Below are positions 35,919 to 49,189 of a DNA stretch of 64,000 nt, piece after piece. A model generated the notes under the pieces. The model made no database searches, was not told the DNA's origin, and was given only the letters and a program-made list of their open reading frames with translations. The DNA is from Flaccisagitta enflata (taxonomy: Eukaryota; Chaetognatha; Sagittoidea; Aphragmophora). Location of the stretch: contig OZ231128.1 of NCBI GenBank assembly GCA_965153355.1, positions 44,516,001-44,580,000 on the forward strand, in the 5' to 3' direction. How positions within the stretch are numbered: the stretch's first letter is position 1; each line of letters opens with the position of its first letter. The position numbers and the translations under genes are program-made.

Positions 35919-36525
35919 ATGTCTGTCACACAACATAGATTTCTCCAATGTCTGTCACACAATCCAGAGTTCTTCGATGTCCGTCACACATCCCAGTATA
36001 TTCCAATGTCTGTCACACAACCCAGATTTCTTCAATGTCTGTCACACAACCCAGAATTCTCTGATGTCTGTCACACAAACCAGAATTTCTTCTGTCACAC
36101 TTCCTAGTTTTCTCCAAATGTCTATCACACCACCCAGTTTTCTCCAATATCTGTCAATCATCCCAAAATTTTCCAAATGTCTGTCACGCAACCCAAAATT
36201 CTCTGAATGTCTGTCACACAACCCAAAATTCTCCAAGTGTCTGACTTACAAGCCATAATTCTCCAAATTTCAGTCATTCAACCCAAAATTCTCCAATGTC
36301 TGTCACACTACTCAAAATTCTCCAAATGTCTGTCATAACCCAAAATTCTCCAGAATTCTTCAGTGTCTGTCACACAATCCAAAATCCTCCAATGTCTGTC
36401 ACACATCCCAAAAATTTCCAAATGTCTGTCACACAACCTAGAATTCTCTAAATGTTTGTCACACAACCCAAAATTCTCTGAGTATCTGTCACATAACTCA
36501 AAATTCTCCAATGTCTGTCATACTG
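35919..36525 (+). repeat. 29-bp minisatellite (AATGTCTGTCACACAACCCAGAATTCTCC type), first block
   Basis: About 20 diverged units. It is the same family as 22590-22704 and, in reverse orientation, 61185-64000. It starts with the ATGTC target duplication of copy B. Confidence 0.93.
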
Positions 36526-37195
<670 letters not shown>

Positions 37196-38005
37196 ACTAC
37201 CCAAAATTCCTTGGATGTCTGTCTCACAACTCAAAATTCTCCAATGTTTGTCACATAACCTAAAAATCTCTGAATGTCTGTCACACAATCCAAAATCCTC
37301 CAATGTCTGTCACACATCCCAAAAATTTCCAAATGTCTGTCACACAACCTAAAATTCTCTAAATGTTTGTCACACAACCTAAAATTTTTTGAGTGTCTGT
37401 CACACAACTCAAAATTCTCCAAATGTCTGTCACTCAACCCAAAATTCTCAAATGTCTGTCATAATACCCAAAATTCCTTGAATGTCCGTCTCACAACCCA
37501 AAATTCTCCAATATTTGTTACACAACCCAAAGTTCTCTGAATGTCTGTCACACAACTCAAAATTATCCAAATGTCTGTCACACAACCAAAAATTCTCCAA
37601 ATGTCTATCACACAACCTATGATTCTCACATTACTCAAAATTCTCCAAATGTCCGAATCAGTCATGCATCATAGAATTCTCTAATGTCAGTCACACAACC
37701 CAGAATTCTCCGAATGTCTCTCACACAACCCAAAACTCTCAATAATTCTGTCACACAACAAAAAATTCTCCATTGTCTGTCACACAACCCAGAATTCTCC
37801 ACATGTCTGTCACACAACCTGAAATTCTCTGAATGTCTTTCACACAACTCAAAATTTTCCAATGCACGTCACATTGTCACAACAACCAATTATCTCCAAT
37901 ATTTGTCGCATAGCCCAAAATTCTCCCCTGTATGTCACACAACCCAGTTTTCTCTAATGTATATATCACAGCCAAGAATTATGCAATCTATGTCACACCA
38001 CCCAG
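37196..38005 (+). repeat. 29-bp minisatellite, second block
   Basis: About 27 diverged units of TGTCTGTCACACAACCCAAAATTCTCCAA, interrupted near 37620 and 37870 by partial units. Confidence 0.93.
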
Positions 38006-38027
38006 TTTGACCCAAACAGACTCAGAG

Positions 38028-38250
38028 GGCAGTGAGGCCGCCCACAGTGGGACCGCCCACAGGCGATAGTGGGACCGCCCACAGGCGGCGGAGGGACCAC
38101 CCACAGGCGGCAGTGAGGCCGCCCATAGGTGGCAGTGGGACCGCCCACAGGCGGCAGTTGGACCACCCACAAGTAGCAGCGGGACCACCCACAGGCAGCA
38201 GTGAGGCCACCCACAGGTGGCAGTGAGGTTACCCACAGGTGGTAGTTAGG
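38028..38250 (+). repeat. 22-bp minisatellite GTGGGACCGCCCACAGGCGGCA
   Basis: About ten units, each able to fold (CCGCC-CACA-GGCGG). The same unit, inverted, lies next to the 29-bp array at 61060-61175. The two satellites form a fixed pair. Confidence 0.9.
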
Positions 38251-38259
38251 CCATTATTC

Positions 38260-39250
38260 ACCACACAGATTTGTCTGGTTATCAATATTAGAAAAATTTT
38301 ATAAGTTATTGCCTTTCTCTTTTATGCCCATCATTTTTTGAGCAAGCCCTCAATGTTCTTAAATTTTGAGCAGTTTCAATTAAGAACGTTCTTAATTAGT
38401 TTTTAATTAATTTCTTAATAAGTTTGTCATTGAGGAGAAAATGAAGGGAAATGTCATTGGAACAACAAAGTAACAGATTTATACGTTTTAAGTGAATTAA
38501 GTTCAATAGAAATAAAAAAATATATGCTATATAAAGTGAGACATGATAAGCTGGTCAGAAAAGATACGACGGCGTTCCTCCAAAGGCAAAATTTGTGTTT
38601 CAACAGGAACCAAAGTAAAAAATAAAAATGATTGAATCTGAATGATTAAACTAAAATAATTATTGAGATATATCATGATTGATATTTTTTTGCATAACTT
38701 GCATTCAAACATGAAAAAGAACCAAATAAAGCTAAAATTAACGAAGAAAATATAATGCAAATCACTGAAAATTTAACTTTTGGTAACTGACAGAGGGCTC
38801 GTTGAAATTCTAAGATTGCATAGAAAATGAAAAAAATGAGAAAACAAAAAACATAGTTCTCTCCCAAAATCGATTTTGAAGAGAACTATGTTTTTGGAAA
38901 TGCAAAATTTGCCTGCATTTGCGAGTCTTAGAATTTCAACGGCAAGAACAAACAAAAAAGTGTAAGCAAAATTGCATAAAAAACCTGGTTTTTCTTGCTT
39001 TTCTCATGTGAATTGCATTGTCAAACTTACTTTTGAGGTCAGAATATGATAGAAATGTATACACCAAGTGTCTTTAGAGAATTGCAGGGGGTAGTTGACT
39101 CTATGCCAACATATACTTTCAATTTATAAAAAGTTCATTTCAGCAATTTACATGGCCTCCCTGTAGTAATTGTACTTCCATTAGTTTGCTTCAGTCCTTA
39201 GTAATTTTCTACCTAGCAGTTGTAAGCCTGCATTTTGAAAAAAATCACAC
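38260..39250. other. AT-rich low-repeat DNA
   Basis: No gene recognised in about 1 kb. The first 70 bp (to about 38330) match the flank of the other satellite pair (60960-61030, inverted), so the repeated unit is larger than the satellites alone. Short frames on the minus strand (38527-38955) are AT-rich and Phe/Leu-biased. Confidence 0.4.
38801..38940. repeat. 140-bp foldback
   Basis: Outer arms GTTGAAATTCTAAGA / TCTTAGAATTTCAAC and inner arms AAAAACATAGTTCTC / GAGAACTATGTTTTT pair in register. It could be a small MITE or a transcribed hairpin. Confidence 0.6.
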
Positions 39251-39309
39251 CTAAGCATCCTATCAGTGATTAGCAAAAGTTGCGATTGTCGTTTTGTCCA
39301 TAGACTGTG

Positions 39310-39626
39310 CAATTCAAAAATGTTGAAATGGACGGATCGACCGATTGAGTGTCACAGCAAGGTGCAGAGTCGCGTGTCCGCGACTAAAAATCGAGCTGAA
39401 CGTGGAATCTTTTTTAGTGGCGTGCTACAGATATCTACACCCCGCTTTGTTGGGCCGTCCGTCTGTCTGTCCGTCAATCCATCCATCAGTCGGTCCGTTC
39501 GTCACACTTTACTTTTTTTTTGTGGTCTTTGGCCTCACGGCTCCTGCACAAATGATCCAGTGACCTCAAATATGGCCCCTGTCCACCCGCACGCGACTGG
39601 GGTAGCCGCGTGTATCCAGACTTGTT
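39310..39626. mobile_element. Two opposed HLE2 fragments
   Basis: The 5' head is in reverse at 39355-39385 (AGAGTCGCGTGTCCGCGACTA). A 3' portion lies forward at 39440-39626, with the CTTTGGCCTCACGGCTCCTG block, CGCACGCGACTGGGGTAGCCG and a final GACTTGT. The same 3' portion occurs at 60690-60802. Confidence 0.55.
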
Positions 39627-39956
39627 TAAACAAGTATCCCCGGACACTGTTTCATACACCGGAGTATACGTTCACTTCCTTTCAGCCTCTCGCACTAGTC
39701 CCATCCATTCAGAAAATCTTCAACTCGAGTATTATCACCCAAACGAATAGACCAGCGGACCTACCGCTGGTCAAAGCCACTTGTAGAGATGCACGGAGAT
39801 ACTTAACGATACGTACATGCAAATTAAAACCGAGACGTGCCAAAATAAACCGCTCTCGCAAGATCACCTGAGTCACAAACGAGATGATTTACATATTAAC
39901 GAACACATTTCTACGCGTAAACGAAACGTGTCTGAAGTCGGGGAAACTTTGGGAAC

Positions 39957-39995
39957 AAATCAATAAATCAATCAATCAATTAATCAATCAATCAG

Positions 39996-40033
<38 letters not shown>

Positions 40034-40106
40034 CATCCATCCATCCATCCATCCATCCATCCATCCATCCATCCATCCATCCATCCATCCATCCATCCAT
40101 CAATCC

Positions 40107-40170
<64 letters not shown>
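39957..40170 (+). repeat. (CAAT)n-(CCAT)n-(CAAT)n microsatellite
   Basis: Three blocks: CAAT, then CCAT (40031-40098), then CAAT. Confidence 0.97.
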
Positions 40171-40445
40171 CTAGATAGACAGCAGGAAGTCATCCCTGGG
40201 TTACAAAGGCGGACATTCCCCGACGGGATAAAATTCGTAAACCTGGGACTTTTTTTCTCTGACGATTCTCTTCTTTTCTTCTTCTTCTGGGTGTACACAA
40301 ATGATTTGCTCCCCACTCCTAAGACTTAGTCGACGTTCATTTTTGTTCAACGAAAATTACGTAAATGCGGGAGACTGGATAAAGAATTTTCCCACGTCGC
40401 TCACTCGAGTGCAGTGCAACCGTTTAATCAGCGTTTAATCTGCTT

Positions 40446-40558
<113 letters not shown>

Positions 40559-40778
40559 TCAAAGCGCCAGCGCCACGTGTCATGTAAAATTTGTTCCAGT
40601 TCCGGATCTTTTAATTCGCGTCTTTTGTTGACTATGCAAAATATGCATTTGTCTAAAGGTTCGTCGTTTGGCCCAACTGCCTATACGTCAATTGGTCTGA
40701 CTATCAGTCCCTCTGACCGTCTGCTTGTCTGTCCATTGAGTGCTTGCAAGAAATTTCTTTAATTGTTTGCATGTTCAA

Positions 40779-40812
<34 letters not shown>

Positions 40813-40917
40813 AGTTCTCATACCACAGTCGGTTTTGTATCCATCAGACATCTTATCAGTTAGTTTATTGCTGTGTTGTTGATTTGGTATCAGAATCATT
40901 CTCGATCGGTCAGATGG

Positions 40918-41050
40918 TGAGGGGTTTGAGCAGGGGTTTCGGGCAGGGTTGAGGCAGGGGTTTAGGAAGGTGTTTGAGCAGGAGTTTGGGCAGAGGTTTG
41001 AGCAGGAGTTTGGGCAGGGGTTTGAGCCGGGGTTTGGGCAGGGGTTTGAC
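40918..41050 (+). repeat. GGGGTTTGAGCAGGAGTTTGGGCA-type minisatellite
   Basis: About ten half-units of 12 bp (GGGGTTTGGGCA / GAGTTTGAGCAG). A poly(A) run lies nearby at 40782-40811. Confidence 0.85.
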
Positions 41051-41216
41051 GTTGTTGAATTACATCACAGCGCGAGCTTGTTTGAAATTGCGGTTAAAAG
41101 CCCTTCAGTGCTACTCGGTGGGCTTTTAAAAACTGATCTTTTGCTCGTCCTAATGCGCGACCCTGACCAGAGAGAAGAAAAGCCTCGGCATGGGAATCGA
41201 CGAGTTATGGAAATTT

Positions 41217-41326
<110 letters not shown>

Positions 41327-41427
41327 GCGACGCTTTCTTCTTTCGCGTCTTCATACTTTTGATCCGTTTACACCTGTCTCTTTCTGCCGGTCTTATCCTC
41401 ATGTGTGGTTGTTTGTGGTTGTGTGTG

Positions 41428-41976
<549 letters not shown>

Positions 41977-42017
41977 TGTGTGTGGGTGTGTCTGTGTACG
42001 GGTGTGCATTTGATTTT

Positions 42018-42198
42018 TAGTCGCGGACTAGCGACTCTATAAGAGGCTTTGACCGTCCGCCCGTTGGTCGGTCGGTTGGTTTGTTGGTTGGTTGGTTGGT
42101 TGGTTGGTCGGTCACGCTCGTAGAACAGCGGGAAAACACGCATTTCCGCCTCTGCCCACCCGTCCGCGACTGATATTGGCCGTTTATCCGGCCTTGTT
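42018..42198 (+). mobile_element. HLE2 element, complete
   Basis: Starts after TTTTT with TAGTCGCGGACTAGCGACTCTATAA, has GGTCGGTT/GGTTGGTT repeats, the CCCACCCGTCCGCGACT subterminal motif, and ends ATCCGGCCTTGT/T. No ORF. Confidence 0.7.
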
Positions 42199-42742
42199 TG
42201 AAAAACCGTCCAACTTTTGTACAACCTACTTCACAGGGCAGGTGTAGACCAAATAAAAGATGGAGACGGAGATATCGAGAGACGGTGAAACGAGAACTGA
42301 GAAAAAGAAAATGCAGTGCATATGTGTATTACCGCTACAATATCAATATTTTGACAAATTTTTTGAAGGAATTAATTGGCAATTTGGCAGCTTTACTTTA
42401 AGGCATAAATCATAACGTTGCCCAGTCCCTTGGTATGCGTTCTTGTGAAGCTCAACTGTATTAAATCACGGATGGAGAAAGATATAAGGCTACATGCGCT
42501 GGAGGAGAAAAAGACAGAGACAGACACAGTGAGACAGAAGTAGAGAGAAAAAGCCAAAATGAAAATGATAGCGCAGCTGCCAATGCCAGCAGAATCGGAA
42601 AGAATCTGTGATGGACTCCAAAAAGTCTTTGACTCGACCCAGCATTGTCAGTAATAAAGCGCGTAGTAAAAAGTGACGAGTGCGGAGAATTCATTATCGC
42701 AACAGAAACTCAAGAGAGAAAGAGTCGGAGAGGAAGAGAACC

Positions 42743-43206
42743 AGTCATCCAATGATAACACATGGTCAGCCGTATCTGTTGCCCTGCTTGCAGTTTCTGA
42801 AAAAATGAAAATGAGAGCTAGGCAGTAGTTTTAAAGGGCTGGTGTCCTAAAGAGGGTTCTTTAGTATGGTGGGAGGGTTGGACTAAGTAGAGGAGTAAGA
42901 GATAAGGCATAGGAGGCCTGGAATAATAAAAGGGGCTTGGATTCTTTATTAAGAAGGTCAGGGAAGGCTGAGTTTTTTCAAAACATATTTGGGATTTAGG
43001 AATTCAGTTTCTAGGCTTGATAAAGCTAATATTTAGCCTGAGAATGCTGATTTTATGCCTGAGAGGGCTGATGAAGGGCCTGGTTGAACTAGGTTGAGGT
43101 TTGAAGGGGCTGGCTGACTAGGTTTTAGGGGGGACAATATGAATGAATAGACGTTACAAAGTCCCCTGAGTTCTACAGGACACCTGCCCTTTGTGACCGC
43201 TGTCCA
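42743..43206 (-). mobile_element. HLE1-like element, diverged
   Basis: Left ACCAGTCATCCAATGATAACACATGGTCAGC and right GTTCTACAGGACACCTGCCCTTTGTGACCGCTGTCCA match diverged HLE1 ends. The centre has GGCCTGGAATAATAAAAGGGG-type units. Confidence 0.55.
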
Positions 43207-43605
43207 ATGATAAGAAAGAGAGAGAGAGAGAGAGAAAGTGATCCCGGCCAGAGGGCGTATCTCATTAGACTGTAGGGGAAGATACTGACAGCCTCCTCCA
43301 CAACGCCTTTCCTTCTTCTTCCACTTCATCCTATTCTCCTTACTTTTTCATCATTTCTTGTAACTCTTGTTTTTTATCTTTGCTGTCTGTGGTTCTTCCA
43401 TCTCAATCCCAGTTTTTTTCCCCCTCACGAATTCCGTTAATTTACTCATACTTTTTCCTTCATTTAATTCTAAAAAAAAAGACATTCTATCGTTCATCTT
43501 TTTATTCATACGATTCAAATGTCTTCTTTTAAAACCCGCGAAAAAATGAAGTTTCTCGTTTTTAAGTCGTTTGCCAAGTGATTTTATAATAGGGTGTGTC
43601 TAAAG

Positions 43606-43680
43606 GAAGGAAGGAAGGAAGGAAGGAAGGAAGGAAGTGAGGAAGGAAGGAAGTGAGGAAGGTAGGAAGAGAGGAAGGGA
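43606..43680 (+). repeat. (GGAA)n / GGAAGT microsatellite
   Basis: GGAAGGAA with GTGAGGAAG interruptions. An HLE2 3' end remnant follows at 43765-43840. Confidence 0.9.
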
Positions 43681-43899
43681 GTTGCGATGGGAGGATGCGA
43701 TGTCTATTGAAAGGTGGTTTTTGAACATTACAGCCCCTGCCCACCTACAATACAGCCCCTGTCTACCCGAATTACTGCCCAGCCCACCCGCAAGCGACTA
43801 CTTATTGGCCATATATCCGTCCTTGATTGGGTGGTTCTCGCCTGTAGTAACCAGTTTTAAGGGCTCACATATCACATCAAAAGTATGGGCATGGTGAGG

Positions 43900-44870
43900 G
43901 ATATTGTTCCACTAGTCATCAGTATGTTTCTGATCGGTGACGATGGTTTTTCATTTAGCTAAATAATGCTCGCGCCATTTTGATCTCGTTTTTGACTGAA
44001 ACCTTTTGCCAGTTTTTGTTTAACCTCTTTAGTTCATCCTTCCGCCCGACCATATTCAGATTTGTAACTGGATGACCAAGCTATGATCTTGGTGTAGATT
44101 TTCATTGACGCACAAAAAGTGATTCCTTAAAGATTCCTTAAAGATTCCTTTCATTTGCTGTATTATTCCTCCTCCTTGCTGTCATTCCTTTCTATTAGTT
44201 TTAAGGTGCGACAAAGCACCTCTATAACTGGCTGTGTCCGTTGGTTGGTTGGTCGGTCGGTAACGCATTCGTTCGACGATCTACACGTCGCACACTTGGC
44301 CTTTCCATTCCTTCCTTCCACCCTTCCTACTAGTCTGTTATTTGTCTTCCGATTCCTCCTCTTCGCTTATCATTCTTTCCTTCTAGCACCTGTTCAATGA
44401 TTAATGTAACATATTAAAATCTGTCCTATGACACAAAATTTTAACTGGAGTAGTGCAAAGCTAAAATCTCACGACAGCTGAAATACCATGTTACGTTGCC
44501 TACTAAAAGCATGTTTGTAGTGTTTTTTTTTTTCTCACCTTACTAGATTTCTTTTTGCCCTCTGATTCGGCATCTTCACCGTTTATTCCTTCCCACTATA
44601 GTCTTTCATTTGCCTTCCAATTCCTCCTCTTTCTCCATTACATAATCTCTCTTCCTCCTCCTCCTCCATCGCCTACAGTCTGCCTCCCATTATTTTCTTT
44701 CTATTCATCCCCCTCTCCCTCTTCGTCTTTTCTTTTTCAAAGCATTATGTATATTCTATTGATACTTTTGGATTAAAAAGTTTGCCATCTTAGATGCTGA
44801 AGAACGGTAACTGCTGGAAATAGAATGAAAAAAAAAATACTTGAGAAAACTTTTTTTACTCATGTCTCGC
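43900..44870. other. Low-repeat DNA with one small HLE2-like element
   Basis: An HLE2 head with hairpin (TAAGGTGCGACAAAGCACCTC) and GGTCGGTCGGT lies at 44203-44310. The rest is CT-rich with no recognisable gene. Confidence 0.4.
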
Positions 44871-44879
44871 AAGATCAAG

Positions 44880-44928
44880 GACTAATACTAATACTAATAC
44901 TAATACTAATACTAATACTAATATTAAT
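44880..44928 (+). repeat. (ACTAAT)n microsatellite
   Basis: Eight ACTAAT units. Confidence 0.95.
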
Positions 44929-45031
44929 AGCGACGGTTATGAAAATAAAGAGAGAAAGCACCCAATTTTTTTTGATAAAAAGTTCTTTTAAAAAAATGAG
45001 AACAAATCCATTGTTTAATTTTGTATTGCTG

Positions 45032-45169
<138 letters not shown>

Positions 45170-45179
45170 CACACACACA

Positions 45180-45336
45180 TCAGGTCATCCAAGGAGCAGA
45201 ACCCGTTGCCAGGCGAGAGTAATGTAGCAGCTAATGGCTAACTGGGGGGCTGGGGGCTGAACAGACGGACAGATACATTTGGAAATTCACCCTTGTGTCC
45301 TGCAGGACACCGACCCGTTGAGGCCGCTGCCCAAAA
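45180..45336 (-). mobile_element. Short HLE1 element (~157 bp)
   Basis: Left CAGGTCATCCAAGGAGCA and right GGAAATTCACCCTTGTGTCCTGCAGGACACCGACCCGTTGAGGCCGCTGCCCAAAA. It lacks the internal minisatellite, so it is close to a minimal element. Confidence 0.6.
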
Positions 45337-45490
45337 TGTGAAAAAAACTTACAAACAAAACGTCTGTGAAAATATGTAAGAAATGAGTGCTGCTGAAGAA
45401 AAGCGGTGATCCCGTTGGGGCTTGCAATCACCTCGTGAAGGTCGTGTACCCTAGTATCCTTGTTTCCTCCACTTGCTCTTTTGATTTCCC

Positions 45491-45524
<34 letters not shown>

Positions 45525-45679
45525 ACTCACTCGATATAACACAATCATTCCCTCTGGTCCTCTATCGAGATTGAAATCTATATGTACGAAATGTGATGGG
45601 GAGTCACACAGATTTTGATGATGGCTTTCACGAGGCTTTTCTTTCCCTTTCTCCATATTCCTTTCTTTATCTGTCATTC

Positions 45680-46015
45680 AATGTCTCTCAGTCTCTCTCC
45701 CTGTCTTCTTGTTTCCTCTGTCTATCGTATCTTCTGTGTCTTTTGTGTCTTTCGTGTCTTTATCTGTCATTCAATGTCTTTCACTCTCTCTATCTGTCTT
45801 CTGGTTTCCTCTGTCTTTCGTGTCTTTTGTGTCTCTTGTGTCTTTGTGTCGTTTTTGTCTTCCGTGTCTTTTGTGTCTTTCATGTCTTTCGTGCCTCCAT
45901 CCTTTTTTTTTCTGTCTTCCGTGTCTTTCGTGTCTTTCGTGTCTTTCGTGTCTTTCGTGTCTTCCGTCCTTCTTTTTTCTGTCCTTCTGTCTCTGTAACT
46001 CTTTCTGCTTGTCCT

Positions 46016-46090
<75 letters not shown>

Positions 46091-46125
46091 CACTCTTTCT
46101 TTCTTTCTTTCTTTCTTCTCTCTCT
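45680..46125 (+). repeat. TGTCTTTCG-type minisatellite followed by (TTTC)n
   Basis: Irregular CTTTCGTGT units (45690-45990), then pure TTTC at 46016-46090. The open frames in all three phases are repeat artefacts. Confidence 0.93.
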
Positions 46126-46299
46126 CTCTCTCTTTCTTTTTTGCCTTTCTCTATATTCTTATGTCCCACTCCATCGGACCCTCTCACTATCTCTTCCACG
46201 AGGAAAGAAAATCCAATATCAAAAATGAACTCGGGATGAACGTGACTGAAATAAGATAAAAGAGTGAGAAAGAGAGAACTTATGTCTCTATCTCAAGTA

Positions 46300-46334
<35 letters not shown>

Positions 46335-46399
46335 TCTCTCTTTTTCTCTCTCTCTCTCACCATTCTCTCTGTTTCTGTCTATTGTCTCTTTTCTGTTTT

Positions 46400-46525
46400 T
46401 AGGTGCGACAAACCACCTCTACGACTGGCTGTGTCCGTTGGTCGGTCGGTCGGTTGGTATGTCTGCTGGTAACGCATTCGTTCGACGATCCACATGTCGC
46501 ACCTCATTGGCCTACTTGGCCTTGT
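46400..46525 (+). mobile_element. HLE2 element, right arm only, empty site at left arm ~9181
   Basis: The junction is ctgttttt/AGGTGCGACAAACCACC...GGCCTTGTT/gtatcaaa. The left arm (9170-9190, complement) reads ctgtttttgtatcaaaa with no insert and no duplicated target. A hairpin head (GGTGCGACAAACCACC), GGTCGGT repeats and an inverted subterminal GTCGCACC (46496-46503) are all present. At 126 bp it is one of the shortest copies. Confidence 0.78.
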
Positions 46526-48123
46526 TGTATCAAAAATTCATAGGTTTTATAGGTTTCGTAGGTTTTGGTCAAATGCTTTCGTTCTATATCTAGAAACGTA
46601 AACCAAAAAATTGAATTTTCTCAAAACTAATTTTACTGATAATCATTAGCAAGAGAATTGTCTTAGCTTTCATTTGATGTATCATATGATAAGTTTTTCG
46701 CGCTAGGGGTTATACAATTAACATAACTTCATGGAAGTGACTCGGAACATTCCTGTTGCGTTTTACACTGACAACTTGTTTCATTTATTCTGAAAGAAAC
46801 TCTTTTCAGAGATCTTCTTTCATTTTCTATACAAATGTTATATGCTGTTTCTTTGCTCATGGCGTCTCAGGGCGTGGTCGCAGAACAAAAATAAGAATAG
46901 ATTTGAAATCAGCAGATTTTGGGGATTCTGCAGGTAGCTCACCTTACCTCATCTGGACCTGGTTTGGCCGTAATAGCCTTATCTTTAGGATATCATTATC
47001 TTAGAGATTTATCAATCAATTTTTTAGGGGAAAAAAATTAACCCCGTGATGATCTCAGCAATCTATGATAGAAAATCATTCACTGGAACATCATTCACAC
47101 ATTCAAATTCCGTGGGACGCTCTGAAACGCAAGAAGGAAATTCAAACATTGTTTTTTTGATCACTTCTTGAAGGTGCTCCGCCAAGTTTACTTCCCTACT
47201 ATATCTATTTGAAGTACTTTCAGTTTACAGGGGAAAAAAGAAAATGTTCATTAAGACAGTTCTCATTTGTTCTCATTTCTTCACAGCTTGAGCAACATGT
47301 ACTGTCTAGGAATTTTGCTAGGATGAGAAAATCTTTACGCTTTTTTTGTTTCTGTACAGTTTTGTTAAGGTGGCATCTGCGCAATCGTAGAACCAACTTG
47401 TAGAAAGTCTTCTGTTGAGCGCTTTTTGAAAAAAAAAATCAAATTATCGCTTTATATGATGCATTGGCACCTTAAAATTCATTAGCATCATATATCTAAT
47501 AATGAACTGATATCATATGATGCAAACGCATCATATGTACCACACTGGCGCAGGCCTGGACATAGTTGGGAGCGGGGGGGGGGATTAATCTAAGTGGTTG
47601 GAGATGGGGAAGGAAATCTAAGGGGGAAAAAGAGAAAAAGAAATTTGGGGAAAATAAAATTTTTGGCAGTAGCAAATCATAAAAACTGATTAGTATCATA
47701 TGATGCTAGTGCATCATATGATGCCAATGCTCCTCCCGATTTCATTGAATATTTTTCCCTGCTTTGTTTTTTTCATCTCTTTTCTTTCCTCTCTCTCTCT
47801 CTCTCTCTCTCTCTGTTTCCGCTAGGAATCTAGAATCAAAATTCAAGTCACAGAGTCGGGCGATTTTCCCCAAATATATTTCTGATTACGATCGAGAAAA
47901 AATCGACGTCTTTCCTTCTTTTCTTTTCTTTCTCTTCTACTTTTCTTTCTTTTTTTATTTACACCTCTTCCTCTATTTTCTTCTTCGGGTCGAAGGCGGT
48001 AAAGTATCCTTTTCATGTAAACATTAACCCTTAATCTTAAACCCTATATCATAAACACAAAAAGAAGTATTAAACTCAAACCGTATATTTCACCCTCCAT
48101 CCATTTACTTAACATGACCAAAA

Positions 48124-48320
48124 AAAAACAAAAACAAAAACAAAAACAAAAACAAAAACAAAAACAAAAACAAAAACAAAAACAAAAACAAAAACAAAAA
48201 CAAAAACAAAAACAAAAACAACAAAAACAAAAAAAAAAAAAAAAAAAAAAAAAAAAACAAAAACAAAAAACAAAAAACAAAAAACAAAAAACAAAAAACA
48301 AAAAACAAAAAACAAAAAAA
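48124..48320 (+). repeat. (CAAAAA)n microsatellite, expanded only in the right arm
   Basis: Over 30 CAAAAA-type units plus an A run. The left arm has just seven T at the same place (7961-7968, complement). Confidence 0.95.
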
Positions 48321-48934
48321 AAAAACGACAACGCATTCTGAAATTAGAATGATTGAATTTGTGTAGGCGGCTTTTGGGATACCGCGGGCGGAAAGTACGA
48401 ATTAGGGCGTGTTTCTAGTGAAGATGACAAACGCGTTTGTTCCTGTGAAACGCGATCACAGCGTGAACACATATTCAAGAATTCAAACCGTCCCACGAGG
48501 GAGTGAGCGAAGTAAGTGATCGAGCCCGTGAACGGAGCACAGCAAAGCGGAGCGCTGTGGAGCGAGTGAGCGGAGTGAGCGGTGCGAGCGAACGAACACA
48601 GCCAGCGACCGAGTAGCCCGTTAAAGACGCGGTTGTCAGGGGTAGAAACAGGCCCAAATCATGTTCACAATTTGTCACATTTGCATATTACCACTTTATC
48701 AGACTGTAGCTTCATTCGATAATTTTGTCAGCATGACCTCTAGGTTTGCTCAATTCTCTAAACAACTTACAGATTGTTTATCCCAAATTAACTAAAACAT
48801 TGCAAGAGCGGTGTGATAGGGTATGAACATGATTCGTATTTTTTATCCGCCAGTCCGCGAAACACGTCTGTACAAAGTAGTTTTTTTTTCGTATTCTTGT
48901 CTTTCAATATCACTTTATTGGGTACAGGAGGAGA

Positions 48935-49189
48935 ACAAGGTCATTAGAACTAAGTCGCGTGCATTGGCACTTTCAAAAAAAGTCAGACAGACAGACAGAC
49001 TGACAGACAAACAAATTTTTTTTTCAAAAAAACATTTGAAATGGCCATTTACTCCAGAAAGTTTCTGTTCTATCATTCAGAGACATAAAAACGCTTCAAA
49101 AAGCCTTTAAAACCGTTTTGTTACGGACCAACCGACCGACGGACCGACCGACCGAAATGTGGCATATAGAGTCGCGTAGCACGCGTCTA
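48935..49189 (-). mobile_element. HLE2 element, right arm only, empty site at left arm ~7358
   Basis: Read on the minus strand: gattttt/AGACGCGTGCTACGCGACTC...GACCTTGTT/ctcc. The left arm reads gatttttctcc with nothing inserted or duplicated. The 5' CGCGTGC motif recurs inverted as GCACGCGACT near the 3' end. Confidence 0.78.

Noticed and set aside
45593-46239. Phe/Ser/Leu-rich frames of 127-211 codons
   Set aside because: TGTCTTTCG and TTTC repeats open in three frames.
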